This document shows positions 30,081 through 40,330 of a stretch of 64,000 bases of DNA, one piece after another; within the stretch, counting starts at the first letter, position 1; each line of letters opens with the position of its first letter. Source of the stretch: Fragum whitleyi (taxonomy: Eukaryota > Mollusca > Bivalvia > Cardiida > Cardiidae); contig OX411543.1 in NCBI GenBank assembly GCA_948146395.1, positions 54,912,017 through 54,976,016 of the forward strand, given 5' to 3'. Below the pieces are notes generated by a model. The model was not told the origin of the DNA and made no database searches. It was given only the letters and a program-made list of their open reading frames with translations. Made by a program: the position numbers and the translations under genes.

Positions 30081-33000
30081 TCTATAAAATAACATCATCA
30101 TGATTAAGTTATAAACAACAAGGTCTATATTTTTCATCATATTTCTTTTTTATCATATTTTCATCCGATCATAATTACTTTGTGCAGTCTGATAGAATGA
30201 ATCAAGATGATCTATTTAAAATCCATCATTCATTTACAGATAGATTAATTTCGCAAATTTCAACTATGTAATAACATAGAAAGAAATGAAACCCGCCCTT
30301 ACGAATCGACATAACAATAGCTTTTCGGCCATTTGAGCGAAAAATTATATACTGAGCGACTGAAAAACGCAAAGTAAATTTGAATTTAGAACACGGAAAA
30401 TTTGATTTGATTTGTTTTCAAGAAATTTAGCTATATTAATCATTCAAAGAAGAGCCTCTGTTGAAAGCGTCTTACCTTTTTTTGATCTGACATCTAATTA
30501 GTCTATTCCTTTTCTATCAGTGCTTGGACAAATAACCGAATAATGGTCAGACGGAATATATCAACCCAAAGACGAGCCATAAAATTTATTTAATTAAAAA
30601 TATTTTAGATGCCATTTTTTGCGAAAATAGTATGAGAAAAATAGAATAACGTATTCCGAAATATGTATTTGTTTCATATATTTTCATTCTGCTTATGAAG
30701 AGAACCTGAAATAAATCTGATATTTTCATTTTGGGGATAATTGGGTCTTCTTTCTTAGTAATTTATGTTCAATTATGTTCAATGCTTCATATAGATATTT
30801 GAGAAAGGTCAAGGCTGAAATAAAAAAGATTTTTAAGAGTTTTAATAATCTGATACAAAAGATGAAATAGAATATATTCTTTCCATTTATCAAATATTAA
30901 TCGACATTATGCCTAGAAGTGTGGAAGGTAATTAACAATAGACATTTAAAAAACCGTTAAAAGAAATGAAATCAACTCAAACACATTGAAAAGACTATCC
31001 TCTCAACCGAGTATGTCAATAGGATAATTGTTCTCTAGAATCGGAACGTCGTTGACCTCGATTACACTAAATATTAATTGATTTATTCCATCAATATTTG
31101 AATATCTGTAGGGTAGGACCTTGCCAATAAGGAGTTTAATAAGTCTTTACGTGTTAATTTGACGTCAGTATCATACCGTAAACACGCTTAAGAATGTTGT
31201 CTCAGTTCTATACGACATGACTGTTTCTCATTGTAACTTATTCCATTGAAGAGATGGAGAGAGATTTTTTTTTCATTTCATGGAGGTATTAAACTCACAC
31301 CCCACGGAATTTGAATTATACCCTATTCGTATCATATAATTTAATATCACGAAACAAAAAATGCAAAGATTTATCTATGATAATATGTCTTCAGTGAGAC
31401 TTTGATTATATATCTTTAATGTGACTACTTTCCGCGGAACCTTTTAAAATAGCTGCAAACACGGTTTTTTTTTCTTATTGAGTAATAAAACCATTTTCTC
31501 ACCCAACAGATTGCACGAATATTGATGTACATAATTTTATTTCACACGTGAGTGCCCCAATATTATAAAAAAAAAACAGAAAAACAATACCTTTTAAGAT
31601 GATTTTCCAGATATACATATAAAAAATGTCCTATCCGCTTTCATTTATAAAGGTACACTTGCCCGACTTGATTTTTACGTTCCTCGACTCATTAATTCCA
31701 TAAGGAATCAATGATCCCATTCTTTTGTTTTTATTTAAATAAAAAAATGCGTTCAAATGTCTCCAAAAATAAATTGTATTTAAACTCCTGTCAGAAAAAC
31801 AATTAAAGAAAAAGAAATAATAATGTGTGATTATTTTACACGGAACTTAAGAGCGATTCCTCGTACTTAGATGAATATAGTAATGATAAGATAATAAAAA
31901 TGATATACTTAAGGACAAAAGTTCTGTCCTGCTTTAAAACTTTTAATTTGAAAGATAATGGTTTGAAAATATTACTTTGAAATATCGGCCCAATTTTAAA
32001 AAGGGACTAAATTAACCGACATTGGATCACAAATACGAGGGTTGATCCAAAAGTTCGTATAATGGGGTTATTAATCATCAGAAAAGTTCACTATCAAAAC
32101 ATAAATCATACTGTCTTTTAATGCATCATCTGTGTAATAAACGTGGAAATTTTCAAAAGTTTACATTCAATAGCGGCTGAAAAATGCACGAAACGAAACA
32201 GAAACCCCTTACTAAGCGGGGGAGCAAGAACGTCAAATGCGACGTAATTAATTACTCTTTTCTACATAGTCTACGCTAACTCTCATGCCTTTCTGTATCG
32301 GATACGTCCACTAATAGAAATTATCCACATCCCATTTGGAATAAAATTTATTTAAAATTTCTAAATGCATTGAATATTTAGTAAAGTGGAAAGCCAAATG
32401 CAGGAAATTTAAAATATTGAAAATTATTTGGAATATGTTCGTTCGTTGAACTCCATTATATCATTCTAAATGCTTCTTTGAAGCCTGTCCCTTTTCGAAT
32501 ATCCGTAATAGGTTTAGGAAAAGTTCTCTTCTACACAATCTTATCATTTTTCTAAATTATCTGAAATGTTTAGATTGATAAATAGCATAGATCATGTCAA
32601 AATTCAAAAATTAAATGGCATACATATTTTGGTGTTGACGTCTTGTCATTTTTTCCTCGTTTATTCAAAATTATTAAATATATTCTGTGCCCGTTAAAAG
32701 TGTCACAATAGCTTTAAAAAATAACAAATAAATTCTCTTTGCTTCCTTTTTAATTCAGCCAAGGTATTCCAACCAAAGTTTCGGAAAACTTACAGAAAAC
32801 TTGATTTATTTTACAGATGTTCAATATTTTCTCCCCCGCCTTAGCATACATATGTTTCTATGGTAACGTATTCTAAGACCGCTAAAGATAATTCTGCAAA
32901 AATAATAACATTAATGTGCTCCGTAGTTGCTAAACTGCAAATTGACCAAAATATATACTGAACAAGCTAGAAATGAGAAAGTTATTAGCCTATTCTCCAA

Positions 33001-33444
33001 ACTTCTGGATCATCCCTCGTAACGTTGATTTAGTCCCAACGTTGTTAAAAGCGTTTTACATTTTTTTCGCGCTGAATACGACATAGCATAGTAAAGTTTT
33101 GCATGAGAGCCTAATTGTGTTGATAATGCAATATGAAAACACTAAGAAAGTTGGAAGAAAATTGGTTGCCTTTCGGAAACATTATTTTCATTTAGCATCC
33201 ATTTTTAAGTTTTTGCATGAGACGTTTTCTGCCATTTTTTGATTAATAAAACACACATTTAATCGATCAGGCGTTGATACAGAAGCATGCATATTTTACC
33301 TGCATTTAAGGGTTCAATTGGTCGCATTTTCAACGATGTAAGTCAAAATATTTAAAAAAAAACGTTGTGTTGACTACTGCCCATTTTTATTTATTTATTC
33401 AGTTATTTATTCATTTATTTTTTGAAAACGATGCACCAAGTCAT
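30081..33444. other. No gene recognised
   Basis: About 3.4 kb of AT-rich DNA. A single TTCATGGAGGTATTAAACTC block near 31280 resembles one arm of the hairpin at 46890-47010. No splice-bounded exon, RNA gene or array is recognised on either strand. Upstream exons of the cadherin-like gene could be here but are not visible to me. Confidence 0.45.
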
Positions 33445-33961
33445 TTAATTGGATAGTATGTGGTATCTCGAGTGCACGCAAGTCCCCCCGCCCCCCCCCC
33501 CCCCCCCCCAAAAAAATGGCCTAGTTTTGACTCGACTTGACCAAAAATCTGAGATATCAAAGTGATTTTTGCGGCGAAAAAGCGGCCTCTAGAAAGTACA
33601 AACTGTTTTCCTTAAACCCTCAGGCTAATTTTTTACCAAACTTAACTCATTTTCAAACTAGTCCGAAGTATCATAAAGACCGAAATTCTGACAAAGTTTT
33701 AAGATATTTGAGCAAAATATTAATGGCATTAAAAAGTGCACACAAGGTATATCTAAGATTTGACCTCGTGACCTAGCTTTTGACCCGACTTGACCAAATT
33801 CCATAGTCCTGTTAGCTATCATGTAGAAAAAACATTCTGACGAAAATTTCAATATATTTTAGCAAAAAGGAGGCATCTAGACAGCCCGACAGGTAAAAGT
33901 TGACGACGGACAACTTAGAGAGCTTCATCACAATTTAGCTTCGTGCTCAGGTGAGCTAAAA
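33445..33961 (+). mobile_element. Diverged satellite element with poly-C tract
   Basis: A C-run (33486-33509) is followed by diverged units with GACTCGACTTGACC, GAAATTCTGACAAAGTTTTA and TTTGACCTCGTGACCTAGCT, then GACGACGGACAAC and the terminus TCGTGCTCAGGTGAGCTAAA. Same superfamily as 16811-17890, older copy. Confidence 0.6.
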
Positions 33962-34213
33962 ACGATTGTAATTTCTTAAACGTTTGCGAACGTTTTCCCC
34001 TTGACCACGGGACAGCATTTTGCTTCTGGGCGGCTTTCTAAATTTAAAACAATATTACCCAAGCATGTAAGGGCTACAGATAGGGGTGGTCACGTGATTT
34101 TGGATTATTTCAACTATACTTGCATAAATCCTATGTTCTGGGTACTCATTGGATTTGTCTTGAAAAGACAATTCCAATGAGTACCCACAACAAAGGGTAA
34201 CAATGAGAACTTA

Positions 34214-34423
34214 GTGGTGTCCGTGGTCTAGAGGTAGAGCGTCGGCCTCTTGACCCAAAGGTCCTGAGTTCGATTCCCGGGAGCGGCTATCGATCTTGGT
34301 TCTTTCATTAGCCCACACATTCGGCGCGAGTACTGGTGAATTTTCCAGGAAGCAGATTCGAGAGGGATTAATCTAAGTTGTAAGAACTTGTTTCCCAATC
34401 GATGTAAAATAAATAGGTTTAAA
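34214..34423 (+). mobile_element. tRNA-Lys-derived SINE
   Basis: The 5' head has RNA polymerase III boxes: box A TGGTCTAGAGG (34224-34234) and box B AGTTCGATTCC (34267-34277). The anticodon-loop region CTCTTGA would give anticodon CTT (Lys). The acceptor ends do not pair well, so it is not a functional tRNA. It is followed by a body with GCGCGAGTACTGGTGAATTT and TTGTAAGAACTTGTTTCCCA and an A-rich tail GTAAAATAAATAG. The layout is that of a SINE; a conserved core of the kind shared by bivalve SINEs is possible but not verified. Confidence 0.8.
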
Positions 34424-35122
34424 CCAATGAGAAATAAAGATTTTAGACTGCCATCTGTACCTCTGCATGTGTTGATTTACGAAATGCCTTCTTTAATCAG
34501 CGTCCGATGGATCCTTTTCGCCTGAAGGGTCAGCTATATACTTAAATGTGTTCCGTTTCAAGTATAAGATTTCGAACCATGAGGCAAACATTTTTCGTTT
34601 GACTTTTTCACGAGTTTTTGTCCCTTTTTATCAACACTGCATAGCAATGACTCTATAACTTACAACCAACAGAGGCGTTGAAAAACGAAACAAGAACACG
34701 ACAATGGTAAGAAAATGACCTTACTATGTGCTCTATGACGTATCTCTGAATCAGCGGAAATTTGTGTATATCCTGACTTAATTTTTTTCCCAATTTAATT
34801 CAAAGAAATAACATAGAAATATTATTCAGATACCTTATTTTTTTGTAAATAGTCTTTTTGGTACCGCCAAAAACAAATCTTCATAAATCAAAACACGTAT
34901 CTATGGATACATAGTGCTTAATACCATCCAAATTAAACCAACATATACCTTTGATAATTGACAAACAAATTTAATCAACAAGTCTCACCGAGCAATGCTA
35001 AATTTTGTCTAAAAGACACGGTATTGCCTACGGTATTACATGTACCAAGTTCCGGAGTCATTGCTTCGCGGGGACCACGTTGGTCCTTTCAAAAATAGGT
35101 TTTCATGTCATTTAGGGATTGA

Positions 35123-35333
35123 TACAGTGAACTTGGCGAGGTGGGTGATTTTGTAAAGATTTTGGAGAGAAATTGAATGAGTGTGATGAGTGTTAACTAT
35201 TTCAGTGAAATCGCGATTTTATTTCTAGCTTCATTTTTATTGAATTGCTCTGTTTATTTTATCTTTTTTAGTGAGTTTGGGGCGTTTTTGAATGGTTGAG
35301 TGTGTGTCAATTTCACGATTTCAATTAACTGTA
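35123..35333 (+). mobile_element. MITE family B, short copy
   Basis: Degenerate 5' end TACAGTGAACTTGGCGAGGT; 3' end TGTCAATTTCACGATTTCAA then TTAACTGTA. The internal hairpin is missing. Confidence 0.6.
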
Positions 35334-35494
35334 TGACGTCAAAAACAAAGGTTTTTTTAGTTGAAACTATGAGGAGTGTTGTCAATGTCAGACAACTAGT
35401 CTATGGAACGGCTTAAAATAGATTTTGAACTCTCAGACAGGCAGATGGATGGCTGACAAGAAATAGATCCCTTCGTATTTCCTTCTCACCTTAT

Positions 35495-35764
35495 AATTTA
35501 AAAATTAAACGAATCTTACCTGTAAGATGATGTTTGATTGTAATTCTATGAGACAATGGAGCGGGAGGAGATAAAGTGAGATGTAGCTCGCGCATGCGCA
35601 GTCAGTCTTGAAAGAGCATCTTGGTGTGGAAATCAGGTAAAAAACCTTTTTTTTTTCCAAATTGTAGGGAGGGAGGGAGGCACTTTATCTCCTCCCGCTC
35701 CATTGTCTCATAGAATTACAATCAAACATCATCTTACAGGTAAGATTCGTTTAATTTTTAAATT
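35495..35764. repeat. 84-bp perfect inverted arms: DIRS terminus and internal complementary region
   Basis: Bases 35495-35578 and 35681-35764 are exact reverse complements as read (arms of 84 bp, spacer about 102 bp). The outer arm is the element's 3' terminus in sense orientation; the inner arm is half of the internal complementary region. The other half (35761-35802) matches the opposite terminus at 40047-40088. Confidence 0.9.
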
Positions 35765-35864
35765 CTATTTCGCCAATAAATCGGTTCGTAGATAAAATGA
35801 GACTTTAAAGCATATTTACATACCAAGATGCACATGTCCAAAGTTACGAAGAGAAGATCGTAGA

Positions 35865-37067
35865 TCAGTGTAGTTGTAGAACTGCCTCTGGAAATTCATT
35901 CCCAGTGACAACAGTTTTTATGTAGTACTTGGCAAAAGTATTTTCATTTGACCACCCAGCTTTTTCCATGATTTTCCCCACAGGTATGGTTTGTTGTGCC
36001 TTAGAAGTAACTGCAGCCCTAACACTATGTGCAGTGAACTTTGAAATATCTATGCCTGCTCTAGACATTACAGTCTTAATCCATCTAGCGATTGTGTCAC
36101 GGGAAACAGGCCCATGTGGCTTTCTATAGCTTATCAATAGTTTATCAGTATTTTTCCTTAATAATTTTGTTCTCTTTAAGTATTCCTTAATAACAAAATA
36201 TACACATAACCGCCTGTCTGGCGGGTAACTTTTCAAATGCAACGTAGATACATTATAATTTGGCCTATTCTGTTTTAAAAAACTGTCACAAACAAAAACG
36301 AACTCTGACGGCAACTTCTTGTAGCCCTTAACAGTTAACAATTGTATAGTATGTACACGAGCTGCATTCACAAGAGCAATTAACATTACAAGTTTGAAAG
36401 TCAAGTCTTTAAGACTGAGATACTTGACTGGTGATAATCTCTGCAAAAACCGCAATACTGTGTCCACATTCCAAATATGGGTATATCTAACATTTGGTCT
36501 ACGTAGATGGAAAACACCTCGCAAGAATCTAACTACCAAGGGATGACTCCCAGCTGGAAATTTATCTATGAATATTCCGAGAAATGATAAAGCACTTCTA
36601 GCAGTATTGATTGCAGAATAGCCATTTCCGCGTTGGTATTCCTCATTAAGGAATTCTATAACATTGTTTATAGAAACTGAAATTTTATCAATTTTTTGTT
36701 TATCACAGAATGATACCCATCTACGAATATAGACTTCATATTCGAGCTTCGTTGATTTTCTCCACGATGCCATGAGCACACGGGTAGCTGATTTTGAATA
36801 ACCTCGACTTTGGAAGGTTGACCTGACAATTTGCATGCCACTAACACCAGGTGTTTCTCCAGAGGATGATTGATGTCTGAATGTGTTAATTTGAGTAATT
36901 TCTTTTTCTTTGGGAGAATCAGTGGAATTTCTACAAGTGTCTCTAACATCATTGGCCACCAATGTTGAGTTGGCCATAAAGGAAGAATTGCCCAACAATC
37001 TGCGTGGTCTGATTTGATCTTCTGAATGCAGCGTTCTATCAAGCTGAAAGGACAAAACAAATAACAT
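35865..37067 (-). CDS. Tyrosine recombinase (YR) of the DIRS1-like element
   Basis: A 400-residue frame whose last about 300 residues are a phage-integrase-type recombinase that would insert the circular DNA intermediate. The catalytic set is visible: Arg237 in VNAARVHT, His347-x-x-Arg350 in TAHSVRAA, Trp372 in AGWSN and the nucleophile among Tyr381/Tyr382 in FAKYYIK. An N-terminal SAM-like core-binding domain covers about residues 95-190. The first 90 residues overlap, in another frame, the C-terminal extension of the RNase H protein, so the true start may be internal. The homologous gene of the second copy (62926) is about 50% identical by eye. Confidence 0.9.
   Translation of the reverse strand: MLFVLSFQLDRTLHSEDQIRPRRLLGNSSFMANSTLVANDVRDTCRNSTDSPKEKEITQINTFRHQSSSGETPGVSGMQIVRSTFQSRGYSKSATRVLMASWRKSTKLEYEVYIRRWVSFCDKQKIDKISVSINNVIEFLNEEYQRGNGYSAINTARSALSFLGIFIDKFPAGSHPLVVRFLRGVFHLRRPNVRYTHIWNVDTVLRFLQRLSPVKYLSLKDLTFKLVMLIALVNAARVHTIQLLTVKGYKKLPSEFVFVCDSFLKQNRPNYNVSTLHLKSYPPDRRLCVYFVIKEYLKRTKLLRKNTDKLLISYRKPHGPVSRDTIARWIKTVMSRAGIDISKFTAHSVRAAVTSKAQQTIPVGKIMEKAGWSNENTFAKYYIKTVVTGNEFPEAVLQLH
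36668..37060 (-). CDS. C-terminal extension of the DIRS pol protein, out of frame with RNase H
   Basis: A 130-codon frame starting CPFSLIERCIQKI and including ILPLWPTQHWWPMML. In DIRS-type elements the segment after RNase H normally contains an 'FSLI.R...KI....PLWP.Q.W' motif in the same ORF. Here it is in a different frame from RNase H (37039-37608) but nearly abuts it, so a one-base shift near 37080-37095 separates them, or a recoding event joins them. It overlaps the recombinase gene for its whole length. The second DIRS copy keeps the same overlapping frame (63732-63998), showing it is genuine coding. Confidence 0.7.
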   Translation of the reverse strand: MFCPFSLIERCIQKIKSDHADCWAILPLWPTQHWWPMMLETLVEIPLILPKKKKLLKLTHSDINHPLEKHLVLVACKLSGQPSKVEVIQNQLPVCSWHRGENQRSSNMKSIFVDGYHSVINKKLIKFQFL

Positions 37068-37608
37068 AATTCAAATTTACTCCAACATATACTAAAGGAT
37101 CAACGTAAGTACAACATGGGTCTGGCTTCCATGAACAAAAAACATCAACTTTCTTATTCAGTCTAGAGGCAAACAAATCTATTGATGGCCTTCCGAAGTT
37201 CAAACAAATATCTTGAAAAACATCACAATCTAACGACCATTCAATATTGTCATTAAACTTTCTCGAAGCGGTATCCGCTTCCACATTATCTCGTCCAGCG
37301 ATATGTGCACATAGAAGCCAGCAATCCATGTCAGTACAGACACGCCAAATCTTCTTACTCAATTCGTTACATTGAGACGATTTAACACCTCCAAAATTAT
37401 TAACATAACTAACAGCTGTAATGGAATCAGACAAAATCTTGATGTATTGCCCTTGTAAAACATTCTTAAATGCTTGTAAAGAAAATAAGATAGCTAGCAT
37501 TTCGAGAGCATTTATATGGTATGTTTGCTCTACTTCATTCCAATGACCACCAATTTTTTCATCACCAAACTTGCAGCCCCAGCCTAGTCTACTGCTATCA
37601 ACACTCAT
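37039..37608 (-). CDS. RNase H domain of the DIRS1-like element
   Basis: A 189-residue frame with the four acidic RNase H residues in order: D4 (SVDSSRLGWG), E36 (HINALEML), D61 (ILSDSIT) and D112 (NVEADTASR). It continues into PSIDLFASRLNKKVDVFCSW, the segment that follows RNase H in DIRS elements. Its ATG overlaps the RT stop (ATGA), placing RT and RNase H in different frames although most relatives carry them in one ORF. The frame ends at an early stop where the conserved C-terminal block should continue. Confidence 0.85.
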   Translation of the reverse strand: MSVDSSRLGWGCKFGDEKIGGHWNEVEQTYHINALEMLAILFSLQAFKNVLQGQYIKILSDSITAVSYVNNFGGVKSSQCNELSKKIWRVCTDMDCWLLCAHIAGRDNVEADTASRKFNDNIEWSLDCDVFQDICLNFGRPSIDLFASRLNKKVDVFCSWKPDPCCTYVDPLVYVGVNLNYVICFVLSA

Positions 37609-38708
37609 TTCAGCTGTTGGGTCTCACGTCTTATTTTTCTGTACTGTGAGTGAATGTTGTCAACCCACCATTTTAGCTCTGATTTCATCAACCAAGTAAT
37701 CCTTATATGAGCATCAAAATTTCCAGTATTTTCTTTTAGAGCCAAAGATTTACCCTTTTCAAGTTCTCTATAATGCAATTTTCCTAGTTCTACAGCAGAA
37801 AAACAAGACACAATCAACCCAACAACATGAGCAACCATACGTATTGTAGCTTTTTTACAATTTAACAATTTTCTACATTCATCTCCAATTTTCTGTTTCT
37901 TTTCAGTGGATAAATATACTATCATTTTGCATGAATCAATAACATTACCAAGATAAATAATTACTTGGGTAGGTATCAATACACTTTTCTCTAAATTTAA
38001 AAGAAAACCGAGTGATTTCATTAATGTAGACGTGGCATGAATATTTTCCAGACATTTTGAGCTAGTGCTGCCTCCAAGCAGACTGTCATCAATAAACCCT
38101 GTACTAACATGCCCATCTGAGCGTAATCGGGCATAAACAGGCTTCATAAGTTTGGTGTAATACCGTGGCCCTGGCGAAACACCGTTAGGCATACATTTGT
38201 ACTGATATATTGTATTATTCCAAACAAAGCGAAAGTAAATTTGTTGCTCTTCTGCTATTGGAATACTGTAATATGCATGTTTAATGTCAATGGACCCAAA
38301 ATACATGTTTTTCGACACCAGTTCAAGAGCATTTTCAAAATTTTCCATCTTAAAGTGTTCATATGGAAAGTATTCATTCAATTTCTTCAAATTTAAAATC
38401 ATTCTGAATTCACCAGGTTTCTTTTTTGGTCTTAGAAAAATGGGTGACAGAAATTGCCGTGGATGAGGTTCAACCTCAATTATAACATTTTGATCCAGCA
38501 GTTTTGCTATTTCTGCATTTATAAATTTTGTTTCTGTTCTGTTAAACTTTTGCTGCGAAAAGCTTTCTTGAACTGGTGGGGTATTACAAAATTCAAAATG
38601 ACAGTGCTCAACAATATCAATAATCTTACTGTCTTGTGTAAGTTCTTTCCATTTAAAAGAGTAATATTTTAATTGACCCCCAACAAAATTTGAAGTTTCA
38701 CTCACCAA
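37605..38708 (-). CDS. Reverse transcriptase of the DIRS1-like element
   Basis: A 367-residue reverse transcriptase. Motifs: SPIFLRPKKKPGEFRMILNL (88-107), catalytic D141 in GSIDIKHAYY, MPNGVSPGP (173-181, where many RTs have PxG), and the FIDDSL active-site box at 205-210. FIDD replaces the usual Y/F-x-DD, which is normal for the DIRS clade. The thumb region (YLGNVIDS) follows. It starts 6 nt after the gag stop, and its own stop overlaps the RNase H start. No internal stop is seen. Confidence 0.92.
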   Translation of the reverse strand: MVSETSNFVGGQLKYYSFKWKELTQDSKIIDIVEHCHFEFCNTPPVQESFSQQKFNRTETKFINAEIAKLLDQNVIIEVEPHPRQFLSPIFLRPKKKPGEFRMILNLKKLNEYFPYEHFKMENFENALELVSKNMYFGSIDIKHAYYSIPIAEEQQIYFRFVWNNTIYQYKCMPNGVSPGPRYYTKLMKPVYARLRSDGHVSTGFIDDSLLGGSTSSKCLENIHATSTLMKSLGFLLNLEKSVLIPTQVIIYLGNVIDSCKMIVYLSTEKKQKIGDECRKLLNCKKATIRMVAHVVGLIVSCFSAVELGKLHYRELEKGKSLALKENTGNFDAHIRITWLMKSELKWWVDNIHSQYRKIRRETQQLK

Positions 38709-38713
38709 TTTAT

Positions 38714-39814
38714 TTACTGTTTCCGAAATGGAATGCGTGGCCTCGATGATCCGTTTTTTGAATCCTGAGGTGCACCACGACCATAACCAGAGGACATTCT
38801 GTTGTTTCCTCGGCCACGCATGAAACGGCCTCTAAAAACTGGACGGCCTCTCTGAGATTGTTTGTTGTAAGTATCATACTGTAATTTACTGCCAATTTTG
38901 GCCGTGTCCTCAATCTCTTTTGCTGCCTTTTCAATGTCTCCAAAAAGCCATTCATTGAATGGTTGAGATGACGAACAAAGGTGGGAATAAGGGCGTCGCA
39001 TCTCTGGACGTAAAGCTTCTCGTCTAGCCATATTCAATTGTTTATTTGCATGCCCAAGTAAGGACAAAGCATCCTGACACCCATCCAGTGGCACACTAAT
39101 GTCAATTCCCACACCTTTCAACTCAATCTCTGCCTTGGCAATAGAATCAACAGCCTGGGCAACCAATGTTGCTGCCTTTACCATAGATGTTTCTGTATTT
39201 TGAAGTTTCTTATCTAAGTATTTTGCATTTGTAGACAAGAAATCCCATACTATTTTGTTGCATTTTACAGTCTGTAAGGCTGTACAATTTTCTGGTCGAG
39301 GCAATGACTCCTCTTTAATCATGTTGTTGTACTCCTCCTCCCTTAGGCCATTTATAAACACATCATTAATATTAGAGGCTAACGTTTCCTCGAGAGGAGG
39401 GCCTGAGAGTTCATAACCCTTCAATCTCTTGGTCATTTGTGAAAACCGAGATTCTGATTCAGATTTTCTCTTTTTCCCAACAGATGACGAATCGTCGTCA
39501 ATTTCACCATCCTCGTGATCCACCGGACATTCTTCATTGCCGTAATCGCCACCGAGCCAGTCCTCGATCGACGAAATACGATCGACGAGTTGAGAAAAAT
39601 TGTTCTCTGTTGTTTTTTGTTGTTCTTTAATGTCCGATAACCCCGTTAATATTATCTCTAAAACATCAGTAGGGGGTGTTTCCGTACGATCTTTCGTCGC
39701 CTTAGGGGGATTTGGCTTCGCGGGAGGCTTTTTTGAAGCTGTTTTCTTGTCATTTTGTGTTTGAGCCCCCGTATTCGCTTCTTTCGATGCGGAATGTCCG
39801 CCCGTTTCCCCCAT
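38714..39814 (-). CDS. Gag-like protein of the DIRS1-like element
   Basis: A 366-residue frame at the position of gag. The N-terminus is Lys/Pro/Thr-rich, a short coiled-coil segment follows (about 50-85, LSDIKEQQKTTENNFSQLVD), then an acidic stretch with a basic KKRKSESES patch. The central region is predicted helical (ENCTALQTVKCNKIVWDFLS..). The C-terminal tail is Arg/Gly-rich (RGRPVFRGRFMRGRGNNR), suited to RNA binding. No zinc knuckle is present, as is usual in DIRS gag proteins. It is expected to form the particle that packages element RNA. Confidence 0.8.
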   Translation of the reverse strand: MGETGGHSASKEANTGAQTQNDKKTASKKPPAKPNPPKATKDRTETPPTDVLEIILTGLSDIKEQQKTTENNFSQLVDRISSIEDWLGGDYGNEECPVDHEDGEIDDDSSSVGKKRKSESESRFSQMTKRLKGYELSGPPLEETLASNINDVFINGLREEEYNNMIKEESLPRPENCTALQTVKCNKIVWDFLSTNAKYLDKKLQNTETSMVKAATLVAQAVDSIAKAEIELKGVGIDISVPLDGCQDALSLLGHANKQLNMARREALRPEMRRPYSHLCSSSQPFNEWLFGDIEKAAKEIEDTAKIGSKLQYDTYNKQSQRGRPVFRGRFMRGRGNNRMSSGYGRGAPQDSKNGSSRPRIPFRKQ

Positions 39815-40021
39815 CTTGGATCACGTGATGAAAACAAAAATCCGATTCTAGCTCAAAATAGACTAGAAATTTGATCGACCTCGGGTCTAAAAACGACACC
39901 GAATGGGTCTGCGAATGATGGTCACCAAGAACACCTCAAACGCTATTTAATAAAGTAATAATCCTGAAAAAACGACGACTGCGTCTTCTTCGAGTTCAAT
40001 CACCCGCCATTAAACGTAGCT

Positions 40022-40088
40022 ACTGACTGCGCATGCGCGAGCTACATCTCATTTTATCTACGAACCGATTTATTGGCGAAATAGAATT
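40022..40088. repeat. 5' (sense) terminus of the DIRS1-like element
   Basis: On the - strand the element starts AATTCTATTTCGCCAATAAA and runs through GATGTAGCTCGCGCATGCGC. Bases 40022-40050 match the other terminus inverted and 40047-40088 match the internal complementary region. The TGCGCATGCGCG core fits an NRF1-type promoter site. Confidence 0.82.
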
Positions 40089-40129
40089 AAAAGTGTGGGC
40101 CGGAATTGCAACAAAAAAATAAGAGGTTA

Positions 40130-40330
40130 AGGGAAAATTTAAAGTGGATTTCATTAATTTGAACAACTTTGGTAGAGCTTGGCTCAAGGAACATTCCTGT
40201 CAAGTTTCATCAAGATTGGCCAACCGGTTTAGGAGGAGAAGATATTTAAAGAAATTGTGGACGACGGACGACGCACATTAAATACGATCACAATAGCTCA
40301 CCTTGAGCACTTTGTGCTCAGGTGAGCTAA
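40130..40330 (+). mobile_element. Satellite-element 3' remnant next to the DIRS end
   Basis: Single unit (AGGAACATTCCTGTCAAGTT, CGGTTTAGGAGGAGAAGATA) followed by GACGACGGACGACGCAC and the hairpin terminus GAGCACTTTGTGCTCAGGTG + AGCTAA. It belongs to the same superfamily as 21342-22668 by its unit and 16811-17890 by its end. Confidence 0.65.

Larger units (their letters stand above)
35495..40088 (-). mobile_element. DIRS1-like tyrosine-recombinase retrotransposon, apparently complete
   Basis: About 4.6 kb read on the - strand: gag, reverse transcriptase, RNase H, tyrosine recombinase. The termini share an inverted 29-bp block (35578-35606 and 40022-40050) holding GCGCATGCGC. An internal complementary region follows the recombinase gene: 35761-35802 is the complement of the outer gag-side end (40047-40088), and 35681-35764 is the complement of the outer recombinase-side end (35495-35578). 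This joined-ends structure is diagnostic of DIRS1-type elements, in which a circular intermediate is made. No methyltransferase domain is seen. ORFs are long, so the insertion is young. Confidence 0.92.

Noticed and set aside
34214..34290. Functional tRNA-Lys gene
   Set aside because: Boxes A and B are good, but the acceptor strands do not pair and a SINE body follows directly.
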